NCBI GenBank assembly: GCA_029215795.1
Contig: JARDYH010000002.1
Location: 364,958,973 to 365,022,972, forward strand
Length of the DNA stretch: 64,000 bases
Source of the DNA: Anniella stebbinsi
Lineage: Eukaryota; Chordata; Lepidosauria; Squamata; Anniellidae
Direction of reading: 5' to 3'
Shown here: positions 11,795 to 24,287 of the stretch, piece after piece
Numbering within the stretch: the first letter of the stretch is position 1
How the letters are laid out: each line of letters begins with the position of its first letter
The notes under the pieces: model-generated
Databases searched by the model: none
What the model saw: only the letters and a program-made list of their open reading frames with translations
Told to the model about the DNA's origin: nothing
Program-made: the position numbers and the translations under genes

Positions 11795-14675
11795 AATAAT
11801 AATAACAATGGGATTGGGCTGTAGGTTTTCAACTGGGGGAAGGGGTCTTTCCACTTCAATATCTCTCCTTCCACATCCCCTCCTCTCTCTTTCTCTCCTG
11901 TGTATGGCCCAGTGTCTTTCCTGCCCCTTGTCCCAAACTCAGCAGCACATGAATGCACACAGTATGCTTAAAACGATTGCACTGTGCCTAAAATTGGAAG
12001 GGCACACAAGAGAGGAGGTTGTGGAATCGGCACTCAAATATACACTGGATGTGGGGATCTGGAAAAAACTGGAGAGCAGTTCCATGTTGGGGGAACCCAT
12101 GACCTGGACGGTTGGTGGACTTTTCTTAGCCGGAGGACTTGAAGTTGCCCTATCTCTGGATTTCCTACTTCAAGCAAGGGTTTGAGCTAGATGGCCTGCA
12201 AGGCCCGGCGGTTCTATTATATGGTTCTACTTAGATCAACTGCTATTGGCCAATGAGAACGGAAGCGTTGAGGCAGTGTATCCAACCGGACGTATCAACA
12301 TGTGCCACTCCACGGTGGGTGGGTGGGTGGGGAGTGTGCCCTGTTGCTCTTCAGATTTATGCAAGGCAGAGAAAAGCCATTCTTGCAAGGCCAATCCAGG
12401 TGGTTCCTGGTGCAGAATTAGACCTGTTCTTTCCAGGTGCCACCTTTCACTCCCATTTTGTCAGCACTCAAGAGCTGGAAGTATTGTTTTGCTGGCAGCT
12501 CTCTCTTTAAATAAAACAAAACAAGGAACACACAAATAAGAAGTGTTGTACGTGTGGGTCTTTTGAAAGCGTTTGTCAACATACCTTAAGGAGAAGAGTG
12601 GGTGGAAGGAAGGGGCGGCTTGTTGAGAAATCAGACAGGTGTTAGCTGAGGGTGGCTAGCGTCGGGCGTGCATGCGTGCGCACAGAGAGGCTGGATTACT
12701 CGCCCGGATGCCAAGAGTATGTAATATGGTCTCTTTCCATGGGCAGCTGGTGAGGGCAGGGCAGCAGGCGCTGGAATGCTATTTTTTCTTGCGTTTCTTG
12801 TCAACCATAATATTAGTCAAAGAGGGCTGGAGTTATGTCACCAGCAGGCCCTTGAAAATGTGTTTATTTGGGCATGATGTGCTAGAGGAACCCCAAGGAA
12901 AGAGTAATATATATGTCCCCGCCAAGAATATCTAGCTTGGGCTATGTGTGTTCAATGCAGTTTGTTCTTAGAAATCTCTTTGCCGAAATCTTAGCAGCCT
13001 GCCCCTGCTCCCTACGAAGGGCTATTTTTTCTGAGACTTTGTACCCATCATTGAATCCTAATGTTAGCGAAACCAAGAGTCCCTCTAATGCAACCCCTTC
13101 CAATTAAGTCTTCCCGAAATGACCCAGACAATCACAGCGTACAGGGCATGAACACCACAAAACGGGGCTTGTAGAGTAACAGCAAGAAGCTCAAGCCAGC
13201 CAGCCAAGCTATATTCTCCAAGGAGAGAAAAGCACACAGAATGACGAGCCATCCTGTGTTAGAAAATTACTCCTCCTTGCTTTCAGTTGGGATAAGAATT
13301 TTTAACCACCTTTCCCGTATCCCTGACCATTAGCCATGCTGGCTGGGGCTGGTGTGAGTTGTAATCTCAAACATCTGGAGGTCACCAGGTTAGGGAAGGT
13401 TGATTTATAAGGTAGCTAACATCCCTGCAACTTAGCCCATGTCTGAGATCATGCTGACCAGCAAAGGTGAATTTTGGCCTGTTGTCGGCGTTAAACATCT
13501 TGAATACTCTGTTAGGTTTGCTGTATTTGGTTGACCTTAAGATGGTGTGCTCCATGGATAGCAAACAGAATGCACTATTGTTTTCATGATTGGTCAAAAA
13601 GAACAATGGAGGAGTTTTTAAAATGGCATCCATTGGCCAGAGATGGCAATTATTAAGAATACTATTATTTGTATCACCCTTTATGGTGGACAAAATAATG
13701 TATGCATTCTTCTCCCATTGATAAAAGCGTATTTGGGTCCATTTTTCAAATGTATGCATGCTATCAAATGCATTTATTTATTTATTTGGTCTGTGACTCA
13801 CATTGCAAGCTCGGAAATGTATGGACTTTGGCCACAGATTGCATCTGAGTCCGCGTTTGGCCTGGAAAGCGCGAACCTGGTCAATCCTGATTTAAAAGAG
13901 AACTGAAGCGAATTTCTCATGCATCCCTCTGCTCCTGTGCCTGTCCAAACTGCAAATCTTTAAAGACTGAATCTGCTCACAAGAGCCATGTGGTGTGTGC
14001 GTCCGTCAGATCATGGAATGAAACGGCCCTGTTTCCAGGGAAGTGATTTGGATTTAACATGGCAGTTTTGAGCGTTACAGGGCCATGTTAGTTATATTCC
14101 TAGTTGCTAACCCAACACAGACACGCATGGTGTTAGAAAGGCAAATGTGGTCTTTCATAGGAGCTGCCTTCAAGTCAGCTTCCAGGGCCTTGTCACTCCC
14201 TCAGCAGCTTGTGTGTGTGTGTGTGTGTGATTTTACATTAGGCCTACCTGAACTACTGCTTGCATAAATACAACTTTTGGCCTTCAGTTACAGATGGCCG
14301 CTGGAATGGCAGGAATGGAAACTCCAGTGTCTCTCCCAGCTCATCTTGGTTTTTTTATTATTATTATTTACTGCCCAGGAGCAGGGCCCTGTGTGGACAG
14401 CCTTATATGAGGCTTAGGTTGGCCATGGCCCCTGAGTGACTCCAGGGTTACCCCTCTGTCTCCCCCCCATCTTTTCTCCCCTCCTCGAGGTGTAATTGAG
14501 CCATGCGGCTCGGCTAGAGTCCTCAGCAGCAGATCCTATCTTTGACACACTCTGCCCTGACGAGAACTCTAGCCACCATGCGGGAGGTGGCTGATCTCCC
14601 CTGGTCATTTTGTTTTTTTCTGTGTTTATTTTCCCGTCTGGCGTGTGAACCCTGTCCCTTTCCCTTCCGTTCCAT
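11795..14675. other. Intron 4, largely unannotated
   Basis: Only half of a palindromic repeat (13300-13400), a TTTA run (13772-13785), a GT run (14210-14229) and an ATT run (14356-14369) could be recognised. 12640-13250 and 13450-14080 look single-copy, but no exon fits any known p63 segment. Confidence 0.4.
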
Positions 14676-14679
14676 GTCA

Positions 14680-15190
14680 TAAGGAGAGCTGTGCTGAATG
14701 AGACCAAAGGCCTATCTCAGTCCAGCAGTCCCTTCACACAGTGGTAAACTGGATGCCTCTGGGAAGCCCAGAAGAAGGACCCAATGCCGGAAGAAGTTCA
14801 ACTCCGCTGCTCCATCGGAGCCACAACACCAAGGCCACGCAGCAGAGAAAACCAGATAGGCGTCAAAGGAGGCTGTGGACAGAGTTACTCTTCTGTTCTT
14901 GTTCCCGAGCAACTGGGATTGAGAACACGCTGCCTCTAGTACCAGAGGGAGCACAGAGCCATCAGGGCTAGTAGCCATTGATAGCCTTTTCCTCCAGGAA
15001 TTCATCTAATCCCCTTTTAAAGCCGTCCAATTGGCAGCCATCACTACATCTCGCGGTAGTGGATTCACTAGTTTGACTCTGTCCATGGCTTCCTTTGACA
15101 CCTATCATTGGGTCACCTGGTTTTCTCTGCTGCCTGACCTTGGTGCTGCAGCTCTGATGGGGGCAGCGGAGTTGAACCTCTTCCAGCCCA
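14680..15190 (-). mobile_element. CR1-like LINE fragments with an inverted pair of a second repeat
   Basis: CR1-like 3' sequence in reverse is readable at about 14935-15075 (gccatcagggctagtagcca). It is bracketed by two inverted copies of an unrelated segment: cggaagaagttcaactccgc (14797) and the matching gcggagttgaacctcttcc (15166). Both arms also share ggttttctctgctgc or its complement. Confidence 0.6.
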
Positions 15191-15394
15191 ACGGCCAAAT
15201 TCCATTTCGGAGAAGCCCGCCGGGGTGGCTAGGGCCAACAGCAAAACAATGCCACCATCTTTTAGCTTCAAGCTCTTCCTCCCAGTAACTGAGCCTTCAG
15301 AGAAGGTATTTCAACCTTTCAGGATGGGGAAGAATATGGGAAACCCCTAAACAGTGGGGAATGGGGGGGGGGAGTGGGGACCACCTGATGATGT

Positions 15395-15528
15395 GGCATT
15401 CAAGATGCAGCTGGACAACCATCTGTCAGGGATGCTTTAAGGTGGATTCCTGCCTTGAGCAGGGGTTGGACTCAATGGCCTTATAGGCCCTTTCCAACTC
15501 TGCTATTCTATGATTCTGTGATGTGGGG
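15395..15528 (+). mobile_element. CR1 LINE 3' end
   Basis: ctggacaaccatctgtcagg through ggccctttccaactctgcta and ttctatgattctgtg, the standard CR1 3' end in plus orientation. Confidence 0.9.
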
Positions 15529-15530
15529 AA

Positions 15531-17837
15531 GGGGCTTGGCCATCTGTGGGGCAGGCAGGCCTGAGGTTCCACATCCCTGCTGTGGGACGGCAGCATGAGA
15601 GCTCTGTTGCCTTTAGTACCTCTTGAGGGGTCCCCAAAAAATCCACCTGGCCACACCTGGAAACAGGATACACAACTATAAGTGATGTGTGGAGCCAGGC
15701 TGTAATTAAGATCTTTTGTGTGTGTGTTTTAAAAACCAATAGCAGCTGCAGATACCATACAAGTACTTTTCGGTTTTCCTCTGTGTAGCAAATAGCTTCT
15801 TGGGGCTTGGGAGGCTCATTTAATTGTGCAAAGGGCTAGCGCTCTAGCACTTTGGTCCCAATCCGATCTTTTCCTACCCTGTGAGTTGCTGCTTTTTTTT
15901 TTTTAATCATCCGAAAGATCTTTATCACGGATCTCTCACCTCAAGTCTAGTTTGGCCTGAGATGCTTAAAAAACAAACCTGTCTGCTTATAAGTATCACT
16001 GCCTCGTTCTGCCAAGTTAGTTCATTAAAACGTCAGCCTTGGGTTTTCTTAACAGTGTCCGTATTAAGGCAGCTTTCTAATGAGAAATCTCCGGGAATCA
16101 TTCTTTAAGACAAAACTTTTTCAAGCCACTTGTTCTTCGCTTGGAGTGTTGCAATAATCTGGTTTTCTTTCCTTTCTTTTTTCTTTTCTTCTTTTTTTTT
16201 AAATTGCCTCGCTTGGCACGCTCCTCTTTCCGCAGGCTGTGTAAATCCTTTGTGTGCCTAATCCTTCGCCTGCAGGCATGAGAAAGCAGGGAGAGATTGC
16301 ACAATCTGACACTGTGACATTTAAAAAGAGGGTTTAAGGCTTGAGATCTTTACAATACCTGTTGCTGTGATGACCTAAATTTGGGCGGGAAGGGCTGTGT
16401 GTGTGTGTGCGTTTCTATGGGTGGGGAGGGGGGCAGGGAGTCTTCGTGGAGAGAAATAAGCAACTGAAGTTCATGATTCTCCCCACCCCCTTTGGTTAAT
16501 TCTTTTAATTTTCCTGATTCATGTTTTCCTACCCATTCCACCAAACAACCTCTGCCACAAGAAAACCTCCCTCTCCTTCAATATCCAGCATTAATCCCCT
16601 TCCAGTACCACATAACCACACACCTGCCTAACTAACTTCTCTTGCCAGGAACTTATTATCCGGACAGGATATGATGGGCAGATTCTGCCTTGGGAACATG
16701 TGCGTTCCTGCAGATCCCTTTGTTTGAGTGCTTGGGATTGCGCCCAGCGGCAGACACCCTTATGGGCCATTCCTAAAGCAAACAGACAACCCGTGCGCTG
16801 CAATTGTCATTTGTGGAACAAACGAATGGCTCAGAGGGAGGGAATGTCAGCAACGGCTCTGGTTGTCATGGCCAGGGGTTTTCCGTGCCACGTGGAAGCG
16901 ACGGGCAGCGATGGAATCTTCCAAGCATTTTGTATATGGTGAAGAAAGAGGTGGTGGTTGTCTATGAGACCTTGAACTGAGGCTCCTTATGGCCACGGTG
17001 GATATAAAGTCTGTAATTTTGCACAACTAAGAAAACGTAATACTAGAGCCAGAACGTTTGCTTTTAAAATCAAGTGTCTAGTCCTTGTGAAGGTAGCTTT
17101 TAAAATGATGCATATTTTACAGCTGGAGGTGTGGGGGGCAGGTTCACTTTAGTTAAGTTTCTTGGGGAAGTGAAAGAGGTGATGTCAAAACCCAATTTCC
17201 GCAGCTTGGCTGGGGAAATCCAATGGCCAAAATGGCAGAGGAGAGCGATGGGAATCCTCCCACTGGTGGGCAGCAAGCGCAACATGAACAACAGGAAGTG
17301 CAGTTCATGAGTAACCTGCATCATCCGTTGCCAGGAGATTAGTGGCTTTTTAAATGGGGTGATGCGCATCTGTGTCAGCTGGGCTATCTGAAAATTAAAT
17401 GAAATGAAACCAAGCTCCATTTTTGGAGGCACATTGATGTTGGGGACATCGCCCCGTGCCCTGCTATATGGCCCTTTTTTAAATAAATAAATAAATGGTA
17501 GCATTAGTGCTAGGGAATACTAAAGAGGTCAAATTTAGCTTCAGAAGGTACTCAGCACCCGCCTTAACACTCCACAGCACTTGTACCGCCATTTTCTTTT
17601 AAGAAATACGTGCGTGTTTTTTGTACACCCAGCAATACCCCGCTGTGTGCGGCCTGCACAGGAATAGGAGCCTGAAGGTTGAAAACAGGGCCCCGGATGC
17701 TCTGAAGTTGCCCACCCTTTCTCTTCAGTGTGGGTGCAAGAAGAGGCAGTGCGCCATTCCAGGGGCAGCTGCTGGGGGGAAAGGCAGCTCCGCTTCCTCA
17801 TCTCACGTCGCCTCCATGTTTTGTATACAGCATGGAT
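15531..17837. other. Intron 4, mostly single-copy looking
   Basis: No exon found. T-rich tract 16160-16202, GT run 16397-16410. The AT-rich segments 15990-16330 and 16980-17460 lack repeat signatures and could hold conserved regulatory DNA of the deltaNp63 locus, but nothing here proves it. Confidence 0.35.
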
Positions 17838-18022
17838 CAGTGGAGGCTGGCGCCTCCGACGTCAGTAGGGCGCTGAATCCACTCCGGGTTTCATTCAGAG
17901 CCAGTCAGAACTGTGAAGGAGCTCTCCAAGGTGATGACTCCATTAGAGTTCTGACTGGTTCCGACTGAAACCCGGAGAGGCTGTACTGCCCCCATGATGC
18001 TGGAGCCACCAGCCTCCACCGA
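17838..18022. mobile_element. Inverted-repeat MITE just upstream of exon 5
   Basis: Left end cagtggaggctggcgcctcc and right end ctccaccagcctccaccg form terminal inverted repeats. Inner arms actccgggtttcattcagag and gactgaaacccggagagg also pair. About 185 bp, ending about 140 bp before the exon 5 acceptor. Confidence 0.75.
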
Positions 18023-18164
18023 CACAGCTGCCTTCCCCAACTTGGTGCCCTCCAGGTGTGCTGGGCCACAACTCCCAGCATTCCCCAGTCGGCACGCGCA
18101 GATAGCTTCCTGTTTTGTGGCTCCTATCTGACTTTGCTCCTCTTCCGTATTTTGTCTTTTATAG

Positions 18165-18518
<354 letters not shown>

Positions 18519-18844
18519 TAAAAACAGTCTTGATCTCTTCTTTTTTAAAAAATGATATTTTTTAAATGATTTTAAATCCCAGCTCACGGCTTGTTTCGAC
18601 CCTATGATTTTGAGGGAGGAATTAACTTGCTGTTTTATAAATCACGTTTTATAAATCGCGATGGATTGATTTTTGTTATGTCCTGGGAATATGTGGAGGG
18701 CAGACTTAAATTCACTATGGAGTCATTCGAGGGCTGCGTATTCAGTTTAAAGTTGACGGGACGGGACACCTTCAGCTTCTCTTCTTAATGCTTAGTACCG
18801 TAATGAGCATATGACCCCTACATATTCATTACCTTAGAAGGCCC

Positions 18845-19020
18845 CCAGTTTGGATGGATTGAAAAGGGATTAGACTGATTCATGCAGGGTAGTGCTATCA
18901 AGGGCTATTTGTCCTGGCTGAGTACTACTTCCAGTATCAGAGGCAGTAAGGTTTTGTACACCAGCTGCTGGGGAACATGGGTGAGAGGGTGCTATTACGC
19001 TCATGTCCTACTTGTAGGCT
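18845..19020 (+). mobile_element. CR1-like LINE 3' fragment
   Basis: ggatggattgaaaagggatt, tccagtatcagaggcagtaa and ccagctgctggggaacatgg match, in the plus sense, the 3' region seen at 48640-48900. Confidence 0.75.
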
Positions 19021-19641
19021 TCTAGAGGCATTTGGTTGTCTAGAACAAAATGCACTACCAGGCAGGCCTTTGGCCTAATCCACCAGGACTGCTCTTGCGT
19101 CCTTGTCTTCTTGCATACAGATATGTGTGTTTGGGGGGTGGGGGGTTTGTCCCCCAATGGAGTTATGCATTAATGCTTTGGAGGAGAGAGCTCTGGAATT
19201 TCCTCGAATCTTTCCAGAGGGGAAAATCTGCCTTGTTTGCAACTTCACAGGTTGAAAACAAGACATTAGGAATGTGGAATCCAGTGCAATCACTTCTAAT
19301 TGCCAGTCTAGAATCTGGTACTTCAGGCAATTGCTCTTTCGCCAGTTCAAATCAGAACTATTTCCCCTGTCTCCTCCCCAACACCTTCCCCAGCCCTCAT
19401 TTTTAGGGGCAAATGAACTTAAAAACTAACAAGTTTATAGTTTTTGTAGACATAGTCTTCTTCATTGGATTTATGCGGACTTTTTAAGGAATTCCTTTAT
19501 GTTTCCTGAGGTACCTTTTAAGGTGTACAGCCAAATGCGTACTTGCTTGTGTGAAGTGATCACAATGAAAGCTATTAAAGCAGTAGTCCAGCCAGTGCCC
19601 AAGTTGTATGAGGCATGGCTACGCACTGTCCAATAGATCAA

Positions 19642-19990
19642 GAGCATCATCACATAGGGGGAAATCGCGTTTGCTTACCGTCGCTTCTCCGCCCATGCGT
19701 TTGTCCCTCATGACTTCCTCTTTTGAAAGAGGAAGTAAACAACGTGCACGGTGCCCATTCAGGGGGCTGTTTTGATCCCGCTGCTTCTCCTGCACACAGC
19801 AGGAGATAGCGTCAACTTCCTTCTCAAAAAATAAGTTGGACTTAGTGGGGTGGGGGTTTTTTTGTCATGCGAAGAAGGCCAGAAGGGGCGGGAGGCGCAC
19901 AGGAGGCAGACAACATGGTGCGAGGGGCCCACGAAAATCCATGAGTGCCCAGTAACGAGCGTGCAATAAAACACTTGTCTGATGGAGCTC
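19642..19990. mobile_element. ~350-bp MITE, copy 1
   Basis: Ends gagcatcatcacataggggg and cttgtctgatggagctc pair imperfectly. Two other copies occur in the window: 20849-24287 (interrupted) and 47838-48190 (reverse). Shared internal blocks include ttgaaagaggaagtaaacaa and gcacacagcaggagatagcg. This copy shows the uninterrupted site used by the foldback element in copy 2. Confidence 0.8.
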
Positions 19991-20021
19991 CAGTACATGG
20001 CAGTAAGCATGAACACAGTAT

Positions 20022-20244
20022 GGCTCAATTCGGACGACACAATAAACAACTGGTATGGGGAAAACAATCGTCAGTTGTTTTGACTATTGTGTCATCCGAA
20101 TGCTGCCATAGTCAACTCAGCGCTGATCCTAATCCACACCACGGTTGATTATTTGTTACCATATGTGGGGAGTACCCCCTAGTTGAACAACTGTAAAGTT
20201 GGTTATTACCCCACCATTGACTATCATGTCGTCCGAATTGAGCC
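20022..20244. mobile_element. 223-bp MITE with GGCTCAATTCGGACGACAC ends, copy 1
   Basis: Terminal inverted repeats GGCTCAATTCGGACGACAC and GTCGTCCGAATTGAGCC, flanked by agtat on both sides. Related copies are at 38026, 40478, 61636 and 62366. GG...CC termini and, in the clearest copy, a 3-bp duplication suggest the PIF/Harbinger group; this is an inference. Confidence 0.85.
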
Positions 20245-20462
20245 AGTATGAGTTCTTAAAAATCAACTTACCCAGGGAACCTGTTCAAGATGGAGTCAAA
20301 ATATGCCTGTAGACGAAGATGCTTTGAGGGAAGAAATGCTATGAGCCCACCCACCCACCCCCTTTTTGAAGACTGAAAGGGACTTGTCTTCCTCAGATTT
20401 CCCTTTTCGCAATACAGTGATTCTTTGGCTGACCTCGTTTCGTTTCCTCCCTGTTTTTGCAG

Positions 20463-20578
20463 GTCAAATGGCTCCTCCCAGTCACCTAATCAGGGTTGAA
20501 GGAAACAGCCATGCCCAGTATGTGGAAGACCCCATCACCGGGAGGCAGAGTGTTCTTGTGCCTTATGAACCACCCCAG
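20463..20578 (+). CDS. TP63: TP63 exon 6 equivalent: DNA-binding domain
   Basis: 116 bp between ...tttttgcag and gtgagg. The first two bases complete the Gly codon begun in the previous exon, and the exon ends in phase 0. It encodes [15 protein letters not shown] then [14 protein letters not shown] and ends VPYEPPQ, residues 63-101 of the readable protein. This part of the domain forms beta strands of the immunoglobulin-like core. The only difference I see from the human exon is Met for Ile at the third residue. The length equals the human exon. The next intron carries the large foldback transposon. Confidence 0.98.
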
Positions 20579-20848
20579 GTGAGGAGGGAGAGTGGGACCT
20601 TTTCAGCGGTGACGTCCCTTAGTCTCTCCTGATGCAGCCCAATGTTTGGGATAATGAGATGGCCCACTCTGGGTTTCATCACCTTAGCACATGACCCAGC
20701 TTGCCAGTGGTATATCCTGAAAAATGAAGGCGCCAACTACCATTTCAAGTGGGGGGTGCAGGCTGAGTCACATAGGACTCTTCCGCAAGCTAGGCATGCA
20801 AGGAAGGAAAAATTAACGTTGCAGTGAGAGGTCATGCTGAACATCTTT

Positions 20849-23800
20849 AAGCATCATCATACAGGAGAAAATCGCTTTTCCTTACCATCGCTTCTCTGCC
20901 AGCGCGTTTGTCCCTCATTACTTCCTCTTTTGAAAGAGGAAGTAAACACTAGGGGTGTGCATCGGATCGGATCCGATCCACGATCCGAATCCGATCCGAC
21001 CCAAAATCGGGAAAATCCGATCCGATCCGATCCGGACAACCTCCGATCCGATCCGATCCGATGAGGTCCGATCCGGATCGGACGCCATTTTGAATGCTTT
21101 TTCCCATAGCCAAGTATTGTTTTACAAAAACGCCTATAACTTTTTCATTTTTAAAGATAGAAGGATGAAACTTGGGCACATTGTAGACTGGTTAGGGGTA
21201 GTTATCTGTGAGAAATTTCAGAAAGATTGGTGCATGCATTTTGTGGCAATTAATTTTTTAATAAATACCCAGGAATGCCTATAACTTTGTCATTTTTAAA
21301 GTTACACACATGAAACTTTGCCACATTGTAGGGGGTACCTTGGGACCTATGTGTGTGAAATTTCAGAAACGTAGGTGCTTGTCTTGTGTGGCAATTAATT
21401 TTTAGAAAAATGGGTAGTAGTGGGGTAAATACAGTTACGCCTCCCATTTTTTTATTTTTGAAGATACAAACAGGAAACTTGGGCACATTACAGGTACCAC
21501 TTGCCTTGATATGTGTGTGAAATTTCAGAAACATTGGAGCTTTCCTTGTGTGGCAATTAATTTTTGAAACAATGAGGAAAGAAACACCTATAACTTTGTC
21601 ATTTTTAAAGTTACACACATGAAACTTTGCCACATTGTAGGTGGTACCTTGGGACCTATGTGTGTGAAATTTCAGAAACATAGGTGCTTGCCTTGTGTGG
21701 CAATTAATTTTTTAATAAATACCCAGGAATGCCTATAACTTTGTCATTTTTAAAGTTACACACATGAAACTTTGCCACATTGTAGGCGGTACCTTGGGAC
21801 CTATGTGTGTGAAATTTCGGAAACGTAGGTGCTTGCCTTGTGTGGCAATTAATTTTAGAAAAATGGGTAGTGGTGGGGTAAATACAGTTACGCCTCCCAC
21901 TTTTTTATTTTTGAAGATACAAACAGGAAACATGGGCACATTACAGGTACCACTTGGCTTGATATGTGTGTAAAATTTCAGACAGCTGGGTCCAGGCATG
22001 TGGTGGCAAGGTATTTTTGAAACAATGAGGAAAGAAACGCCTATAACTTTTTTATTTTAAAAGTTAGAAGTCTGAACATCGCTCACTTTGTAGATGGGTT
22101 AGGGGTAGATATGTGTCAGAAATTTCAGAATTATAGGTCCAGGCATTTGATGGCTATGGAATTTTTAAATTACATGTTTCAAAAAAATTTCTACAGAGGC
22201 CAGGTCTTCCCCTCCCGCTTCCCGCGAAGAAAAGGAAACACTCTCTCGTCTCGATCCCTTTGATCCTTGCTAGTAGTATCCATTACAGGGCTCGTGTTTC
22301 CTTTCCTACTTTCACTTTTCAAGCAGAACGGCTGAGCCTAGCTGAGTTTTGCAGCCATGCGTGCAAGGAAGGATCACTCTGGTCTCGATCCCTTTGATCC
22401 TTGGTACTCAAGCAGACACGAGCCCTGTAATGGATACTACTAGCAAGGATCAAAGGGATCGAGACCAGAGTGATCCTTCCTTGCACGCATGGCTGCAAAA
22501 CTCAGCTAGGCTCAGCCGTTCTGCTTGAAAAGTGAAAGTAGGAAAGGAAACACGAGCCCTGTAATGGATACTACTAGCAAGGATCAAAGGGATCGAGACG
22601 AGAGAGTGTTTCCTTTTCTTCGCGGCAAGCGGGAGGGGAAGACCTGGCCTCTGTAGAAATTTTTTTGAAACATGTAATTTAAAAATTCCATAGCCATCAA
22701 ATGCCTGGACCTATAATTCTGAAATTTCTGACACATATCTACCCCTAACCCATCTACAAAGTGAGCGATGTTCAGACTTCTAACTTTTAAAATAAAAAAG
22801 TTATAGGCGTTTCTTTCCTCATTGTTTCAAAAATACCTTGCCACCACATGCCTGGACCCAGCTGTCTGAAATTTTACACACATATCAAGCCAAGTGGTAC
22901 CTGTAATGTGCCCATGTTTCCTGTTTGTATCTTCAAAAATAAAAAAGTGGGAGGCGTAACTGTATTTACCCCACCACTACCCATTTTTCTAAAATTAATT
23001 GCCACACAAGGCAAGCACCTACGTTTCCGAAATTTCACACACATAGGTCCCAAGGTACCGCCTACAATGTGGCAAAGTTTCATGTGTGTAACTTTAAAAA
23101 TGACAAAGTTATAGGCATTCCTGGGTATTTATTAAAAAATTAATTGCCACACAAGGCAAGCACCTATGTTTCTGAAATTTCACACACATAGGTCCCAAGG
23201 TACCGCCTACAATGTGGCAAAGTTTCATGTGTGTAACTTTAAAAATGACAAAGTTATAGGCATTCCTGGGTATTTATTAAAAAATTAATTGCCACACAAG
23301 GCAAGCACCTATGTTTCTGAAATTTCACACACATAGGTCCCAAGGTACCACCTACAATGTGGCAAAGTTTCATGTGTGTAACTTTAAAAATGACAAAGTT
23401 ATAGGTGTTTCTTTCCTCATTGTTTCAAAAATTAATTGCCACACAAGGAAAGCTCCAATGTTTCTGAAATTTCACACACATATCAAGGCAAGTGGTACCT
23501 GTAATGTGCCCAAGTTTCCTGTTTGTATCTTCAAAAATAAAAAAATGGGAGGCGTAACTGTATTTACCCCACTACTACCCATTTTTCTAAAAATTAATTG
23601 CCACACAAGACAAGCACCTACGTTTCTGAAATTTCACACACATAGGTCCCAAGGTACCCCCTACAATGTGGCAAAGTTTCATGTGTGTAACTTTAAAAAT
23701 GACAAAGTTATAGGCATTCCTGGGTATTTATTAAAAAATTAATTGCCACAAAATGCATGCACCAATCTTTCTGAAATTTCTCACAGATAACTACCCCTAA

Positions 23801-24287
23801 CCAGTCTACAATGTGCCCAAGTTTCATCCTTCTATCTTTAAAAATGAAAAAGTTATAGGCGTTTTTGTAAAACAATACTTGGCTATGGGAAAAAGCATTC
23901 AAAATGGCGTCCGATCCGGATCGGACATCTGGTCCGATCCGATCCGACCAGCCTCCGATCCGATCCGATCCGACCCCCCAGGTCCGATTCCGATCCGCTA
24001 TCCGATCCGATCCGGGGGGTCAGTGCACATCCCTAGTAAACACCTTGCACGTGGCCCATTCAGTGGACTGTTTTGATCCCGCCGCTTCTCCTGCACACAG
24101 CAGGAGATAGCGGCAACTTCCGTCTTTAAAAGTAAGTCGGAATTTCTGGAGTGTTTTTTTGGCACGCAAAGAAGGCTGGAAGGGGTGGGAGGCGCGTGGG
24201 AGGCAGACGACGTTGTGAGAAGGACCCACGAAAATCCGCGAGTGCCCAGTGATGAGCGTGCAATAAAATGCACGTCCGATGGAGCTC
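20849..24287. mobile_element. ~350-bp MITE, copy 2, split by a foldback transposon
   Basis: 20849-20949 aligns to the first part of copy 1 (cgcttctctgccagcgcgtt, ttgaaagaggaagtaaaca). 24044-24287 continues it (cttgcacgtggcccattcag to gcacgtccgatggagctc). The foldback element sits between them. Confidence 0.85.
20950..24035. mobile_element. 3.1-kb foldback (hairpin) DNA transposon with 8-bp target duplication
   Basis: Terminal sequences taggggtgtgca and tgcacatcccta are inverted. Both ends are flanked by gtaaacac (20942-20949 and 24036-24043), an 8-bp duplication as made by hAT transposases. Inside each end is a run of GATCCG-type units, then about 1.4 kb of ~120-bp sub-repeats (tataactttgtcatttttaa, aaactttgccacattgtagg). 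The two arms are near-perfect inverted copies meeting at a 39-base centre (22403-22441). It codes for no transposase, so it is non-autonomous. The mirrored short open frames are by-products of the palindrome. Confidence 0.93.

Noticed and set aside
1..18164. Search for TP63 exon 4 and the deltaN first exon upstream of exon 5
   Set aside because: No stretch reads like the proline-rich segment that precedes YSTELKK, and no donor in phase 0 follows a suitable frame. They must lie to the left of the window.
20022..20244. CRISPR-like or regulatory array from the repeated gacgacac words
   Set aside because: They are terminal repeats of a MITE found at six or more places; a vertebrate genome has no CRISPR arrays.
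21250..23742. Mirrored open frames of up to 143 codons on both strands (also 57050-59542)
   Set aside because: They fall in the ~120-bp sub-repeats of the foldback elements, appear identically in both arms and show no protein-like composition or homology.
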